A DNA stretch of 64,000 nt from CAYUMU01 sp964445985. Lineage in GTDB: Bacteria; Planctomycetota; Planctomycetia; Pirellulales; S012-138. The notes under the pieces were generated by a model that had not been told where the DNA came from, did no database searches, and worked only from the letters and a program-made list of their open reading frames with translations. The translations under genes were made by a program, and so were the position numbers. Positions 41,241 to 50,358 of this stretch are shown piece by piece. The stretch covers positions 1 through 64,000 of the forward strand of contig CAYUMU010000023.1 in the NCBI GenBank assembly GCA_964445985.1. Reading direction: 5' to 3'. How positions within the stretch are numbered: the stretch's first letter is position 1; each line of letters starts with the position of its first letter.

Positions 41241-43583
41241 CTATTGGGCGCTGCAATGAACGCCGTGGGCTCTCAGTTTCAACGCGATCGATCGCTTGCG
41301 AACGTGACGATTCTCTAACAGCCAGCGGGAGAGCGGGGCGACGACAAGTTGTTCGATCGCGCGCTGGAGAGGGCGGGCGCCATAACGGATATCAAAACCG
41401 GCGCTGGCCAAATGGTCGACGATTTCAGGAGTCCAAACCAGTTTCAGGTTGTGCTTGGTCAGGCCTTCGCGCGTGGCGAGTGACTCCAACTCGCGGATGA
41501 CCAGACTGGCGATCGTCTGGCGACTCAGTGGCTGGAAGGTAACGATGTTGTCGATGCGGTTGACGAACTCAGGCCGGAACTGCTCCAGTACGACGCGCTC
41601 AAAGGGAGTTTGCACGCTGCTATCGAAGCCGACGGCCTGGGTACGCTGCGCTCCGATGTTGCTGGTCATCACGATCACGGCGCTGCGGAAGGTGGTTACG
41701 CGGCCAAAGCGGTCGGTGAGCCGTCCTTCATCGAGCATGCCCAGCAGGATGTCGTGAACGTCTGGCGCGGCTTTTTCGATCTCATCCAGCAGCACGACCG
41801 CGAACGGCTGTCGCCGAGCGCGTTTGATGAATTCGCTCGGGGCCCCGTCGGCCGAAAGCATCAACCGCTGGGCCGCTCCGGCGCCTGCATACTCGCTCAT
41901 ATCTAACCGCAGCAGGCGATCGCTCGCTCCGCTGCCGCCGAACAAATACTTGGTCAGCGCCTTGGCCATCTCGGTTTTGCCCACGCCCGTGGGTCCGCAG
42001 AACAGCAGCACGCCCAGCGGGCGCCGCGGATCGTTGAGGCCGGTCTTGAGCGTGGTCACAATGCTGGCCGCCGCCTGGCAAGCAGCTTCTTGCCCCAGCA
42101 CCGCATCGCGGAAATCGGCCAGGACCTGCTCGTGAGGCAGTGGCAAGTCGTCTCGCAGCAACCGCTCGGGCAGGCCAGTTTCGCGCTGGAATTCGGTCAG
42201 CACGTCGGCAGCCGTAATCCCGTTCCATGCGCCGGCAAGGGGCGCCGTTGGTGGCAAGGCTACAACCGGAGTGATAGCGGGAACCTCGCCTCGCGTTTCT
42301 TTGGGACTGCGGCTGACATGGTCCAGCAGATGCCGTACAAACGCGGCGCTGCGTCCTGGGAAAGCGGCGTAGGGCTGAAAGCGGCGGAAGAGGCGATAAA
42401 CGAGGTCGGCCAGTCCGGGCTCCAGCTCGAGCCGGAGGTTGCGTGCTCCTTCGCGGAGCAAGCGATCGAGGACTCGCCGCGCGTCGGTAGCGGAGAACTC
42501 CGGCACATGGACAATTTGAAACAGATCGGCGAAGCCGGGCAGGAGGCGGCGACAGGCGTCGAGCTCGGCGGTGGTTGCTTCGGCGATCATTCGTAGCTCG
42601 CCCCGTTCCAGGTAAGGCTGGAAGAATGCGGCCACGCTTCCTCCGGGCTCGGCTCCCCCGACTCGCACCAGTTCCAACAAACCTTCCACGCAGAGCAGGC
42701 CGCCGGTTTCGGCCAATTCGCCGATCACCAGCTCGCAGCGTTCTTCCCACTGGCCAAGGTACTTCATGCCCGCGATCAAACGCTGGCCGCTGGTCCGCCA
42801 GAATTGCGGTCGCTGGCTCTGCTGTAGGGGCTCTTCGTTTGCCACCTGTTGGCGTTTGTCACGCTGCAATTGCCGGACGGCATCTGCCAGGATGGTGGAC
42901 TTGCCCGAGCCCCCTTCGCCCAACAGCAGAATACTGGCTTGGCCGCTATTGAGCTGCGTAAGAAGCAAGCGTACTTCGTTATCGCGTGCGATGGCGCGTG
43001 CTTGCCGCATTCCCCGGCGGCGCGCGCCGAGCAATGTCGCCACGGACTGCAGCGCGGGAGCGTACTCCTCCGCATCGCGATACGCCTGGTTGCGCTCGCG
43101 GACGTGGACTGCATCGAGCTTGATCCAGGCCGGCATGAGTTGCCGCGACAGCTCCTGGGGCGTTCTGCGTGCCAAGGCTTGCCGCAGCGACTCGGTCATC
43201 AGTTGATCAATCGGATCCCCTTCCTGATAGGACAGCCGAATACCCAGCGTGGGCGCCACGCAATGCCGCGTACCGTCGCGGCGTTTGCCGTGCACGCATG
43301 TCACGCGGAAACTCAGCGTTTTGGGGACAGGATACGAAGTTTCTCCAACGCGATACTCCGGCCGCACGTCAACGCGGTAGTCGCGCAGCTCCAAGTCGAA
43401 GAAGTCGGAACGCTCGATGCCGGGAATGCCTTTTCGCATTGCCCAGGTGAGATAGTGTTTGAGCTGCGCCAGCGCATCGGCCGCGGTGGCGTCGTAGGCT
43501 GCCAATGTTGCGCCGTCCAGGATGCTGGCGGTGAACGTGCCGGCAAAGTCTTGCCAGAGGGCAACGGGGAATCGCATCGTCAC
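41241..43583 (-). CDS. Clp/HSP100-like double AAA+ ATPase, third gene of triplet
   Basis: 780 aa, the shortest of the three. The N-terminal ~190 residues carry the domain shared with the other two (PTLGIRL... then helices). AAA1: Walker A GEGGSGKST (222-230), the pore-region LIAGMKYLGQWEER, but the Walker B position reads LLCVEGLLELV (296-306) with no Asp-Glu. AAA2 looks competent: GPTGVGKT (530-537), VVLLDEIEKA (596-605), sensor-1 MTSN, Arg-finger VNRID, sensor-2 GARPLQR. The D2 pore motif GYVG is missing. A VGF tripeptide (651-653) occupies the ClpP-loop position. No C-terminal extension is present. GTG 43583 has GGAGG six bases upstream and lies 1 nt after the preceding stop codon. Confidence 0.88.
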   Translation of the reverse strand: MTMRFPVALWQDFAGTFTASILDGATLAAYDATAADALAQLKHYLTWAMRKGIPGIERSDFFDLELRDYRVDVRPEYRVGETSYPVPKTLSFRVTCVHGKRRDGTRHCVAPTLGIRLSYQEGDPIDQLMTESLRQALARRTPQELSRQLMPAWIKLDAVHVRERNQAYRDAEEYAPALQSVATLLGARRRGMRQARAIARDNEVRLLLTQLNSGQASILLLGEGGSGKSTILADAVRQLQRDKRQQVANEEPLQQSQRPQFWRTSGQRLIAGMKYLGQWEERCELVIGELAETGGLLCVEGLLELVRVGGAEPGGSVAAFFQPYLERGELRMIAEATTAELDACRRLLPGFADLFQIVHVPEFSATDARRVLDRLLREGARNLRLELEPGLADLVYRLFRRFQPYAAFPGRSAAFVRHLLDHVSRSPKETRGEVPAITPVVALPPTAPLAGAWNGITAADVLTEFQRETGLPERLLRDDLPLPHEQVLADFRDAVLGQEAACQAAASIVTTLKTGLNDPRRPLGVLLFCGPTGVGKTEMAKALTKYLFGGSGASDRLLRLDMSEYAGAGAAQRLMLSADGAPSEFIKRARRQPFAVVLLDEIEKAAPDVHDILLGMLDEGRLTDRFGRVTTFRSAVIVMTSNIGAQRTQAVGFDSSVQTPFERVVLEQFRPEFVNRIDNIVTFQPLSRQTIASLVIRELESLATREGLTKHNLKLVWTPEIVDHLASAGFDIRYGARPLQRAIEQLVVAPLSRWLLENRHVRKRSIALKLRAHGVHCSAQ

Positions 43584-43584
43584 G

Positions 43585-46500
43585 CTACACCTCCATCTCT
43601 GGCGGCAACGGGAGCCCAGCTAGCAGCAACGCTTTCCGCTCCTCAATCGATGGCGGTTTGGAGAACGTGGCGCCCGTCCGCAGGTCGAGGGTGGGGCCTG
43701 ATTCGTCGTGGAATCGCACGATTTTTCCCAAGGGCCAGGGGTCCTGGTCGCAAGCCGCTCGGCCTTGAGCCAGCTCATTCAGCCAGTGCTGACGCTCGGA
43801 TTCGATCGCGGCCAGTTGCTCCTCGGCGGAACGCTCATCTCGCTGCACAATCCATACCGACACGGGCAACAAGTTCTCGTGGAATCGACACCAAACGTGA
43901 ACGCCGGTTTCGACGGCAGCCAAAGGCCAGATTCCTGGGCCGGTGATTTCCAGCGCGCTAAGCGCCAGCGGATCGTCACGCTCCAGGCGCCGTACGTCGA
44001 ATGACAGTTCCTCGTGAAACAGCCGGCACAGAACCTCTGTGAGACCCGGCACAGACTCTCGGGCCGGCAGACCAAGCGGACGAATGAGTAACAGTACGGC
44101 CCACGGCATTTCCGCGGAGTTGAGCATGGAGTGCAGCAGTGCCGCCTCATGCCGCAGTTTGGTGAGCGGCTCGACAATCGCGTCGGGCTCGGGAACTTCA
44201 ACTGCCTGTTCGCGAAGATAGTCGTGAATGTCGTCAGAAGCTTGGATCTCCCGCAAGAATCGCCGCTCTGGCACGGCACGATAACTGCGTCCGCCGACCA
44301 TTTTGCGTTGAACGGCGGAACGGGGGGCCACACCCAACTTAACGGGAGCAGCGCACAGCGAGGCCCAGATGTGGCGTGCTGTTTTCAGTAACTGATCTAT
44401 CTGACGGCAGTGCTCTTTCGAAGAGTAGTAGAAGACCTGCTCGGCCGACACATTGCTACCGCTGGTGGGCGTGGCCCGCAAATGTTCCAGCTGTGCCGTG
44501 GCGCGCTCCAAAAAATGCTCGGCCGCCGCGAGTTGCTCGCCAGGCTCCAGCTCGGCAAAAACCCCCTGATTCGACGGAGCGACGCTTTCCAATGGCCGAA
44601 CGACCGCTTGAACACCCGCGACATGCGGATAGATGGAGATCGTTGCTGGCAGTTCCGGTTTCACGCCCGCCAGGCTGGCGGCAACGGGCTGCACGAGTTG
44701 CCGCTCGATGGCGCGTTTGAGCGCTCGCGCGCCAAAGTGGATGTGATAGCCGGCATCCACAATCCGCTCCATGGCGGCAGGTTCCACCAGCAACGCGCAG
44801 CGCCTCCGCACCAGGCCCTCGCGCTGGAAGACGTCGGCCAGCACCATTTCGGCGATCTTGCGCATTTCCTCCCGCGACAAAGGATTGAAGGGAATGATTC
44901 GGTCGAGGCGATTGAAGAACTCAGGCCGAAAGAAGCCTTCCGCGGCTTTAATGAACGTATGCCGCAACGCGGACTCAGCCGGCGCAAAGCCGAGCTGCTG
45001 ACTTGAGGCGGTTGTGCCGAGGTTGGAGGTCATCACCACCACGGCATTGGAAAAATCCGCCGTTCGCCCCAGCGCGTCGGTCAGTCGTCCTTCGCCCGTG
45101 ACTTGCAGCAGCAGATCGAAAATGTCGGGATGCGCTTTCTCGATCTCGTCGAGCAATACCACGCTGAACGGTTGACGTCGCACGGCGGCAGTCAACAAGC
45201 CATCAGGCTCAGCAAAGGTGCCAACCAGTTGAGCGACGGCATGCGGCGAGACGTACTCGTTCATGTCGAATCGCAACAGCCGGCCGGGATCGCTGAACAT
45301 CACCTCTGCCAAGGCACGCGCGCATTGCGTTTTTCCCACGCCCGTCGGGCCGAGAAACAGGAGCGTGGCCAGGGGACGATCGGGCGCAGCGAGCCGTGCC
45401 TTGGCGATACTGACCACATCGGCCGCGGCCTGGACTGCCTCGTCTTGCGAGACCACTTTTTGGCGGAGACGTTGCACCACGTCGTCGCGCTGGAGCTTCT
45501 GCCGGTCGTCGAGCAATGCAGGCGAAAGGCCGGTTTTCAGATGAAACTCGGAGATGACGGTTTCACGCGTGATTGGCTGCCCGGCATGCTTCTGCGCAAG
45601 CTGCCGCGAGAACGCCGCCGACTTGCCGGGAAATGCGGCATCGCTGAGGTAGCAGCGGTGCAGTTGCAAGATGATGGGCAGCGTTTGCAGGTCGAATTGG
45701 ACGTGGTGTGCCGCTTCGAGGTCGCGCTGCACGTCGAGCATCACACGCCGGGTCCCTTCCTCTCCCATGGCCTCGATTCGCAGCACATCGAATTGATCGG
45801 CCAGGCCGCGGTCGCGTTCCTGAAAGGCTTGGAAGACCTCGGGCGTCATTTCCGCCAGCACGCGCACTTCGCGGCGAAGAATGTAGGGCTTGATCAGGTC
45901 GGCAACGCTCAATTGGGCGTCGCGGCTGATGCCCGCTTGAAACAGACCAAGCAAGTCATCGAAGTAGAGAATGTGCCGGCGTTTGCGGGCTTCTTTGAGG
46001 ATCGCCTCGACACGGCCCTCCCACTGTCCGACGTACATCATTCCGGCAATCAACCGTTGCGGCGACAGCAGCCAGACATTTTGATTCGCGGCGTTCGGTT
46101 TGCGGCGCCGCATGACTCGCTGCCGGATCACCTCGTGGAGTGCCGTGGTCTTGCCCGAAAGCCGCGGGCCAACCACCGCCACGGGCCGGTTCTCGGCGGC
46201 ATCCAGCAGATGAGCAAGTCGTTTCACTTCGATGTCGCGCTCAACGGCGCGGTGCAACTCGTTAGGATAGAGCCAATTCAAACAGCGTCCCACTCGGGCC
46301 AGCTCGACCGCCCCGCTGACCTTGGCGTCGTCGAACAGCGCCGACAGCTTTCGCTCCATTTTCTTGGCGGAATGTTGCTTCATGTCGATCTGCATATCGA
46401 TCGTCGTCACCCACGCCTGTCCCGAGAGGGAGATGTCTTCGGGGCCAGTTAGTCGACCCCCGCTATGTCGCGTGGCCGACTCCCGCTCGCGAAAATGACG

Positions 46501-46899
46501 GGTGAGGACGGCGGTCGCCCGGTCCTGCAGGCTTTCGCCTGGCATGACCTCGAACCACAGTTCAGGCAAGGCTGGTGAAAAGGCGATGCGACGCGCTAGT
46601 GAAGGAAATTGAACGAATAGCAGCCGAGCGCGCGCCAGGCGGTCCTTGAGTTCGATCTGCAACTTGAGAATGTGCGTTTCCAATGGGGGCGAGAAGGTCC
46701 ACGGCAACAGCAGCTCGTGCCGCGAGTCCTTGCCCAGCGCGTCGAGTTGCGGCTTGAGCTCGCGACTGAGCTTACTCAACGCCAGACCAAGGAGCGGATT
46801 GCGAACCAACGGCGCCGCAAAGAACAGCGGCCGGCAGTGGTGGATCAGTTGGCCCGCCTGTTTGCGGACCTCAACGTACACAGGCAGGGTTAGCTCCAT
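43585..46899 (-). CDS. Clp/HSP100-like double AAA+ ATPase with release-factor-like C-terminus, second gene of triplet
   Basis: 1,104 aa from ATG 46899 (GGGAG about 9 nt upstream), overlapping the previous gene by 10 nt. Shared N-terminal domain (about 1-215). AAA1: Walker A GPRLSGKT (244-251), Walker B-like ILYFDD (310-315). AAA2: GPTGVGKT (517-524), VVLLDEIEKAH (580-590), MTSN (623-626), Arg-finger FNRLDR (662-667), GARALKR (723-729). LGF at 636-638 is at the ClpP-loop position, and the D2 GYVG motif is absent. Residues about 905-1095 resemble class-I release factors: AVLLLIRP (935-942), VETGVH (996-1001) and LDLRTG (1071-1076), without a GGQ motif. By inference, an unfoldase possibly linked to ribosomes. 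Confidence 0.87.
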   Translation of the reverse strand: MELTLPVYVEVRKQAGQLIHHCRPLFFAAPLVRNPLLGLALSKLSRELKPQLDALGKDSRHELLLPWTFSPPLETHILKLQIELKDRLARARLLFVQFPSLARRIAFSPALPELWFEVMPGESLQDRATAVLTRHFRERESATRHSGGRLTGPEDISLSGQAWVTTIDMQIDMKQHSAKKMERKLSALFDDAKVSGAVELARVGRCLNWLYPNELHRAVERDIEVKRLAHLLDAAENRPVAVVGPRLSGKTTALHEVIRQRVMRRRKPNAANQNVWLLSPQRLIAGMMYVGQWEGRVEAILKEARKRRHILYFDDLLGLFQAGISRDAQLSVADLIKPYILRREVRVLAEMTPEVFQAFQERDRGLADQFDVLRIEAMGEEGTRRVMLDVQRDLEAAHHVQFDLQTLPIILQLHRCYLSDAAFPGKSAAFSRQLAQKHAGQPITRETVISEFHLKTGLSPALLDDRQKLQRDDVVQRLRQKVVSQDEAVQAAADVVSIAKARLAAPDRPLATLLFLGPTGVGKTQCARALAEVMFSDPGRLLRFDMNEYVSPHAVAQLVGTFAEPDGLLTAAVRRQPFSVVLLDEIEKAHPDIFDLLLQVTGEGRLTDALGRTADFSNAVVVMTSNLGTTASSQQLGFAPAESALRHTFIKAAEGFFRPEFFNRLDRIIPFNPLSREEMRKIAEMVLADVFQREGLVRRRCALLVEPAAMERIVDAGYHIHFGARALKRAIERQLVQPVAASLAGVKPELPATISIYPHVAGVQAVVRPLESVAPSNQGVFAELEPGEQLAAAEHFLERATAQLEHLRATPTSGSNVSAEQVFYYSSKEHCRQIDQLLKTARHIWASLCAAPVKLGVAPRSAVQRKMVGGRSYRAVPERRFLREIQASDDIHDYLREQAVEVPEPDAIVEPLTKLRHEAALLHSMLNSAEMPWAVLLLIRPLGLPARESVPGLTEVLCRLFHEELSFDVRRLERDDPLALSALEITGPGIWPLAAVETGVHVWCRFHENLLPVSVWIVQRDERSAEEQLAAIESERQHWLNELAQGRAACDQDPWPLGKIVRFHDESGPTLDLRTGATFSKPPSIEERKALLLAGLPLPPEMEV

Positions 46900-49800
46900 G
46901 CTTCGATCAGCTCCCACAGGCGCGAGGCCAGGTAGTCCTCCACGGCCCGCTGCACGGCTTCGTCGATTCGACGGCCACGGATTGGCAGCGTTCGCTTGAG
47001 CAGTTCATCGCATACCGATTCCTCGCGAAAGTCGTACGTGCGGCGGAGATGAAGACCACTCAGCGAGCCGCGGCGGCCGATGTCTTGAGGCGGCTCATAT
47101 TTCAGCAACCGATCCGCTACTGTTTCCACCAGGCACACGTTTCGCCCCCCGCCGGCGCGGATAAATTCGTGGCGGCCAGACTCGGTTTGCAGCAAGGCCA
47201 CACTCCGCTCGCCGGAAAGCTGAGCCGCGATGCCAATGCAGTCCGCGGGAATCTGGTTCAGCGGATCAGAAGACGCATTGAAGACGTCGATCACCTTCTG
47301 GCGAGCTCCCTGATTCTGCTCCGGTCGACTCAGCAGCCGAGCGATCGGCCGCGGCCCCACGCGAGGCTGAACAGGGCGCGTTGCGACGCTAAGCGGCTCG
47401 TCGTACTCCGGTCGATACATCTTCAGCCAGAACCAGCGCGCTTCCTCGCCGCAATTGCGCCAGATGCCTTGATAGATGCTCATCAACTCCACGATCACTG
47501 GCAGCGATTCACCGAAGGCCGCGATGGTGAGTAAGTTGCCAGAAGGACCTTCCACCCGAGGCAAGTCGAATAGCAATTGACGAAATGTGCGGTCCAGTTC
47601 GGATCGTTGCCGCTCGATTTCGGCTGCGTGGACCGTTTGATTCGCATAGAACCGCTGCAGGCTATCGTCCTCGAGCGCGACGACGTCGGCAGCCAGGCGA
47701 TCGACGCGTTGCAGGAGTTCTTCGTGACCAAGCAATTTGGCTTGTGCAGGCGTGAAATCGTATCGCATCGGCTGGCGCTGCTGCTTGCGGCGTCGCTCGC
47801 GAGTCTGTTGCTCCTGGCGAATCCGCTCGATTTCGTTGCGCAGCCGTGTGAGTATGCCACTTTGTTGCAAGGCTTGCACATGTCGCCGCAATCCCACGAC
47901 GAGCTCGATCGCATTGGCGGCGGACGTGCCCGGATCGCTGGCCGACTTTGAGGGCTGGGCTTCCACCTTCACCCGCAATTGAGCGTCGGCTAGCGCTGTC
48001 TGACAGGTCAGCCGGAGCTCGCTGGTGTAACGGTTCAGCCCTTGCGCCAAGGGCGCGACGAATTGCCGCTCGATGGCTCGCTTGAGCGGGCGAGCGCCGT
48101 AGCGAGGATCGAAGCCGCCCTCCGCCAGGTGCTCGACGACCGCATCGTCGAGTTCCAGCTCCATATCGCGGAAGCGTAGCCCTTCTCGTGAAAGTATCTG
48201 ATTTAGTTCGCGGCGGGCAATGGCGGCGATCGTGGCCCGATCCAAGGGAACAAAGGGCACAATTCGATCGAGCCGGTTGAACATTTCCGGCCGCAGAAAG
48301 GCTTTGACTTCGCGCTCGAAGTGCCGCTCCGCGAAATCGGCTCCCCCCTCGCCGGCAAAGCCGACCACGCCACGGCGATACAACTCGGCGCCGAGATTGG
48401 ACGTCATGATGACGACCGAGTTGGTGAAATCGGTCACCCGCCCGGCGCCGTCGGTCAGCCGGCCTTCGCCCAGCACTTGCAGCAAGACATCGAAGAACAG
48501 CGGGTGGGCCTTTTCAAACTCATCGAACAACACCACCGTGAACGGCTGGTCGCGAACCTTCTGGGTAAGCAGGCCCTGGCCCGCTTTCGCGCCGTCGATC
48601 AGCCGCTCGATCGCGGCAGGATGCGAGTATTCGCTCATGTCGAAGCGAATCATGCGGCCGCGATCCTGGAAAAGAAACTCGGCCAGCGACTTGGCCATCT
48701 CCGTCTTGCCCACGCCCGTGGGGCCGATAAATAGCAGCGAGGCAATCGGTTTGCCGCCGCGCGCCAGCCCTGACTTGACGGCAGCCAGCAATTCGACCAC
48801 ATGCTGCACCGCGTCGTCTTGGCCGATGACGCGCTGGGTAAACCAGGCGTGAGTCTGCGCCAGATCGAGCGAGATGGCGTCGTTCAGCATGAACAGCGGC
48901 AATCCGGTCTCATGCGAGAAAGCGGCCGTCACTTCAGCGGCCGTGATTTCACTTTCTTTGCCGCGGCGATGGTCATCGAGCAAGTTGCGCAGAAAGCGCA
49001 ACTGTCGGCCTGGGGACGCACTGTAGGTTGCCCAGCGACGATGCAGCCGATCCAGAGCCGCGAGCGACTCGGTTGGCAACCGCGATCCACCTCCTTGCTC
49101 CCCAGCGACCGCTTGCAGAATGGCCCGGGTCTGTTCGGGCGTGGACGGCGCGAGTTCGAATTGTGCGAAGGTTTCCAATAGTTGTGGATCTTCCCGCTCG
49201 ACGACGGCCAGTTGCTCTGGAGTGCATTCAACGATGGCCAGGAAGGCGCCGCGATCCAAATGCGGTCGCAGCAGCGCCGCCACACCTTGCAGATTGCCGC
49301 CTCCCTTGCCGACCTCGATGAGTTCCACGAGGTTTCCCAAGTGCACCAGCGCCTTGGTCCTGCTGGCTTCACGGACGATGTTTTCGCACCGCTCTTGCCA
49401 CATGCCAAAGCCGGTCATGCCGGCAATGATGCGGGAGCCGCTGGTCGACCACAGCGGCGTCTGTCCCAGGCCGAGGCGGTCACGACAGCGACCGAGTTGC
49501 TGCACGAGTGCCGTTTTACCGACTCCCGAGCGTCCGATCAGCAGCACACTGCGCGGGCTGCGGCGGGTGAGCAATTCCGCCAGGCGCTGCAGTTCGGCCT
49601 CGCGCTCATAGATTGGCCGGGAAGGCTCTTTGGCCAGGTTCGACGCAATTTCCTTGAGCAACGACGTCTGCCGCTCCGCTTGGCTCTGTTGTTCCAAAGC
49701 TGCTTCTTTGAGTGTCGGCAGCTTGACTTTTACCCGCAACGGCCTGACAGAAAGCTCGCAATACCGCCCTAATGTCGCCAAGTCTTGCAGCGAGTGGGCA

Positions 49801-50228
49801 TAGCGGGCGCGCGACAATGCCAGGCGAATCTGTGGCGGCAGCAACTCGGCCAGTTGGCGCTCGTCCTCGGCCAGCACCTCGATGCCCAAGGCGGGTACGT
49901 AGGCAATCAGCGCATCGCCGCCGTGTGGCCACACCACATATTGCAGGGTTAGCGCGACCGCATTCTGGCGGAGAATGTCGTCGCGCAGCGCCGGCACTTT
50001 CAGCTCGATCGCGCGGATTTCAGGCAGGTCCGACAACAGGAAACGGTACACCTCGCCGGGAGGGAGCTGGCTCATCACCTCGGCCACACGGCTCGACAAC
50101 ATTTCCTTCAACTGCTTGCCGCGGAGCGCATAGCACGATACGTCTGGCAGCAACAGGGGCCGCGCCAGCATCGATGCATCGTCGAAGCGGAAAATCAGCG
50201 CCGACAGGCGCCATTGGTATTGGGGCAT
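46890..50228 (-). CDS. Clp/HSP100-like double AAA+ ATPase with release-factor-like C-terminus, first gene of triplet
   Basis: 1,112 aa, ATG 50228. Shared N-terminal domain (about 1-200, with YVPALGIEV at 110-118). AAA1: Walker A GRSGVGKT (232-239), but the Walker B region LVHLGNLVELI lacks acidic catalytic residues. AAA2: GPTGVGKT (502-509), VVLFDEFEKAH (565-575), MTSN (608-611), FNRLDR (650-655), GARPLKR (711-717). VGF at 622-624 is at the ClpP-loop position, and the D2 pore motif is replaced by GAKAGQG. A basic coiled stretch (about 790-820) leads to a C-terminal region with TESGRH (1015-1020) and RRTYDF (1062-1067), recalling RF1/RF2. No clear ribosome-binding site is seen upstream. First gene of the operon, 130 nt from the next upstream gene. 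Confidence 0.87.
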   Translation of the reverse strand: MPQYQWRLSALIFRFDDASMLARPLLLPDVSCYALRGKQLKEMLSSRVAEVMSQLPPGEVYRFLLSDLPEIRAIELKVPALRDDILRQNAVALTLQYVVWPHGGDALIAYVPALGIEVLAEDERQLAELLPPQIRLALSRARYAHSLQDLATLGRYCELSVRPLRVKVKLPTLKEAALEQQSQAERQTSLLKEIASNLAKEPSRPIYEREAELQRLAELLTRRSPRSVLLIGRSGVGKTALVQQLGRCRDRLGLGQTPLWSTSGSRIIAGMTGFGMWQERCENIVREASRTKALVHLGNLVELIEVGKGGGNLQGVAALLRPHLDRGAFLAIVECTPEQLAVVEREDPQLLETFAQFELAPSTPEQTRAILQAVAGEQGGGSRLPTESLAALDRLHRRWATYSASPGRQLRFLRNLLDDHRRGKESEITAAEVTAAFSHETGLPLFMLNDAISLDLAQTHAWFTQRVIGQDDAVQHVVELLAAVKSGLARGGKPIASLLFIGPTGVGKTEMAKSLAEFLFQDRGRMIRFDMSEYSHPAAIERLIDGAKAGQGLLTQKVRDQPFTVVLFDEFEKAHPLFFDVLLQVLGEGRLTDGAGRVTDFTNSVVIMTSNLGAELYRRGVVGFAGEGGADFAERHFEREVKAFLRPEMFNRLDRIVPFVPLDRATIAAIARRELNQILSREGLRFRDMELELDDAVVEHLAEGGFDPRYGARPLKRAIERQFVAPLAQGLNRYTSELRLTCQTALADAQLRVKVEAQPSKSASDPGTSAANAIELVVGLRRHVQALQQSGILTRLRNEIERIRQEQQTRERRRKQQRQPMRYDFTPAQAKLLGHEELLQRVDRLAADVVALEDDSLQRFYANQTVHAAEIERQRSELDRTFRQLLFDLPRVEGPSGNLLTIAAFGESLPVIVELMSIYQGIWRNCGEEARWFWLKMYRPEYDEPLSVATRPVQPRVGPRPIARLLSRPEQNQGARQKVIDVFNASSDPLNQIPADCIGIAAQLSGERSVALLQTESGRHEFIRAGGGRNVCLVETVADRLLKYEPPQDIGRRGSLSGLHLRRTYDFREESVCDELLKRTLPIRGRRIDEAVQRAVEDYLASRLWELIEAWS

Positions 50229-50358
50229 AGTGGAAAGGAGACTGCGAACTCGCCGAAGGTTCAGTCGGTTGGTGGAAGCTGATGCTCAATCTGAATTGTG
50301 GTGGTGAAATCATACCTATTGCGCACTCACAGGCTGTTTGGCCGCGGGGGCGAAAAGG

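Noticed and set aside
41241..50228. Reading the AAA+ triplet as a known defence or type VI secretion cluster
   Set aside because: No nuclease, methylase, effector, sheath or VgrG gene adjoins it, and the N-terminal domains do not look like ClpV.
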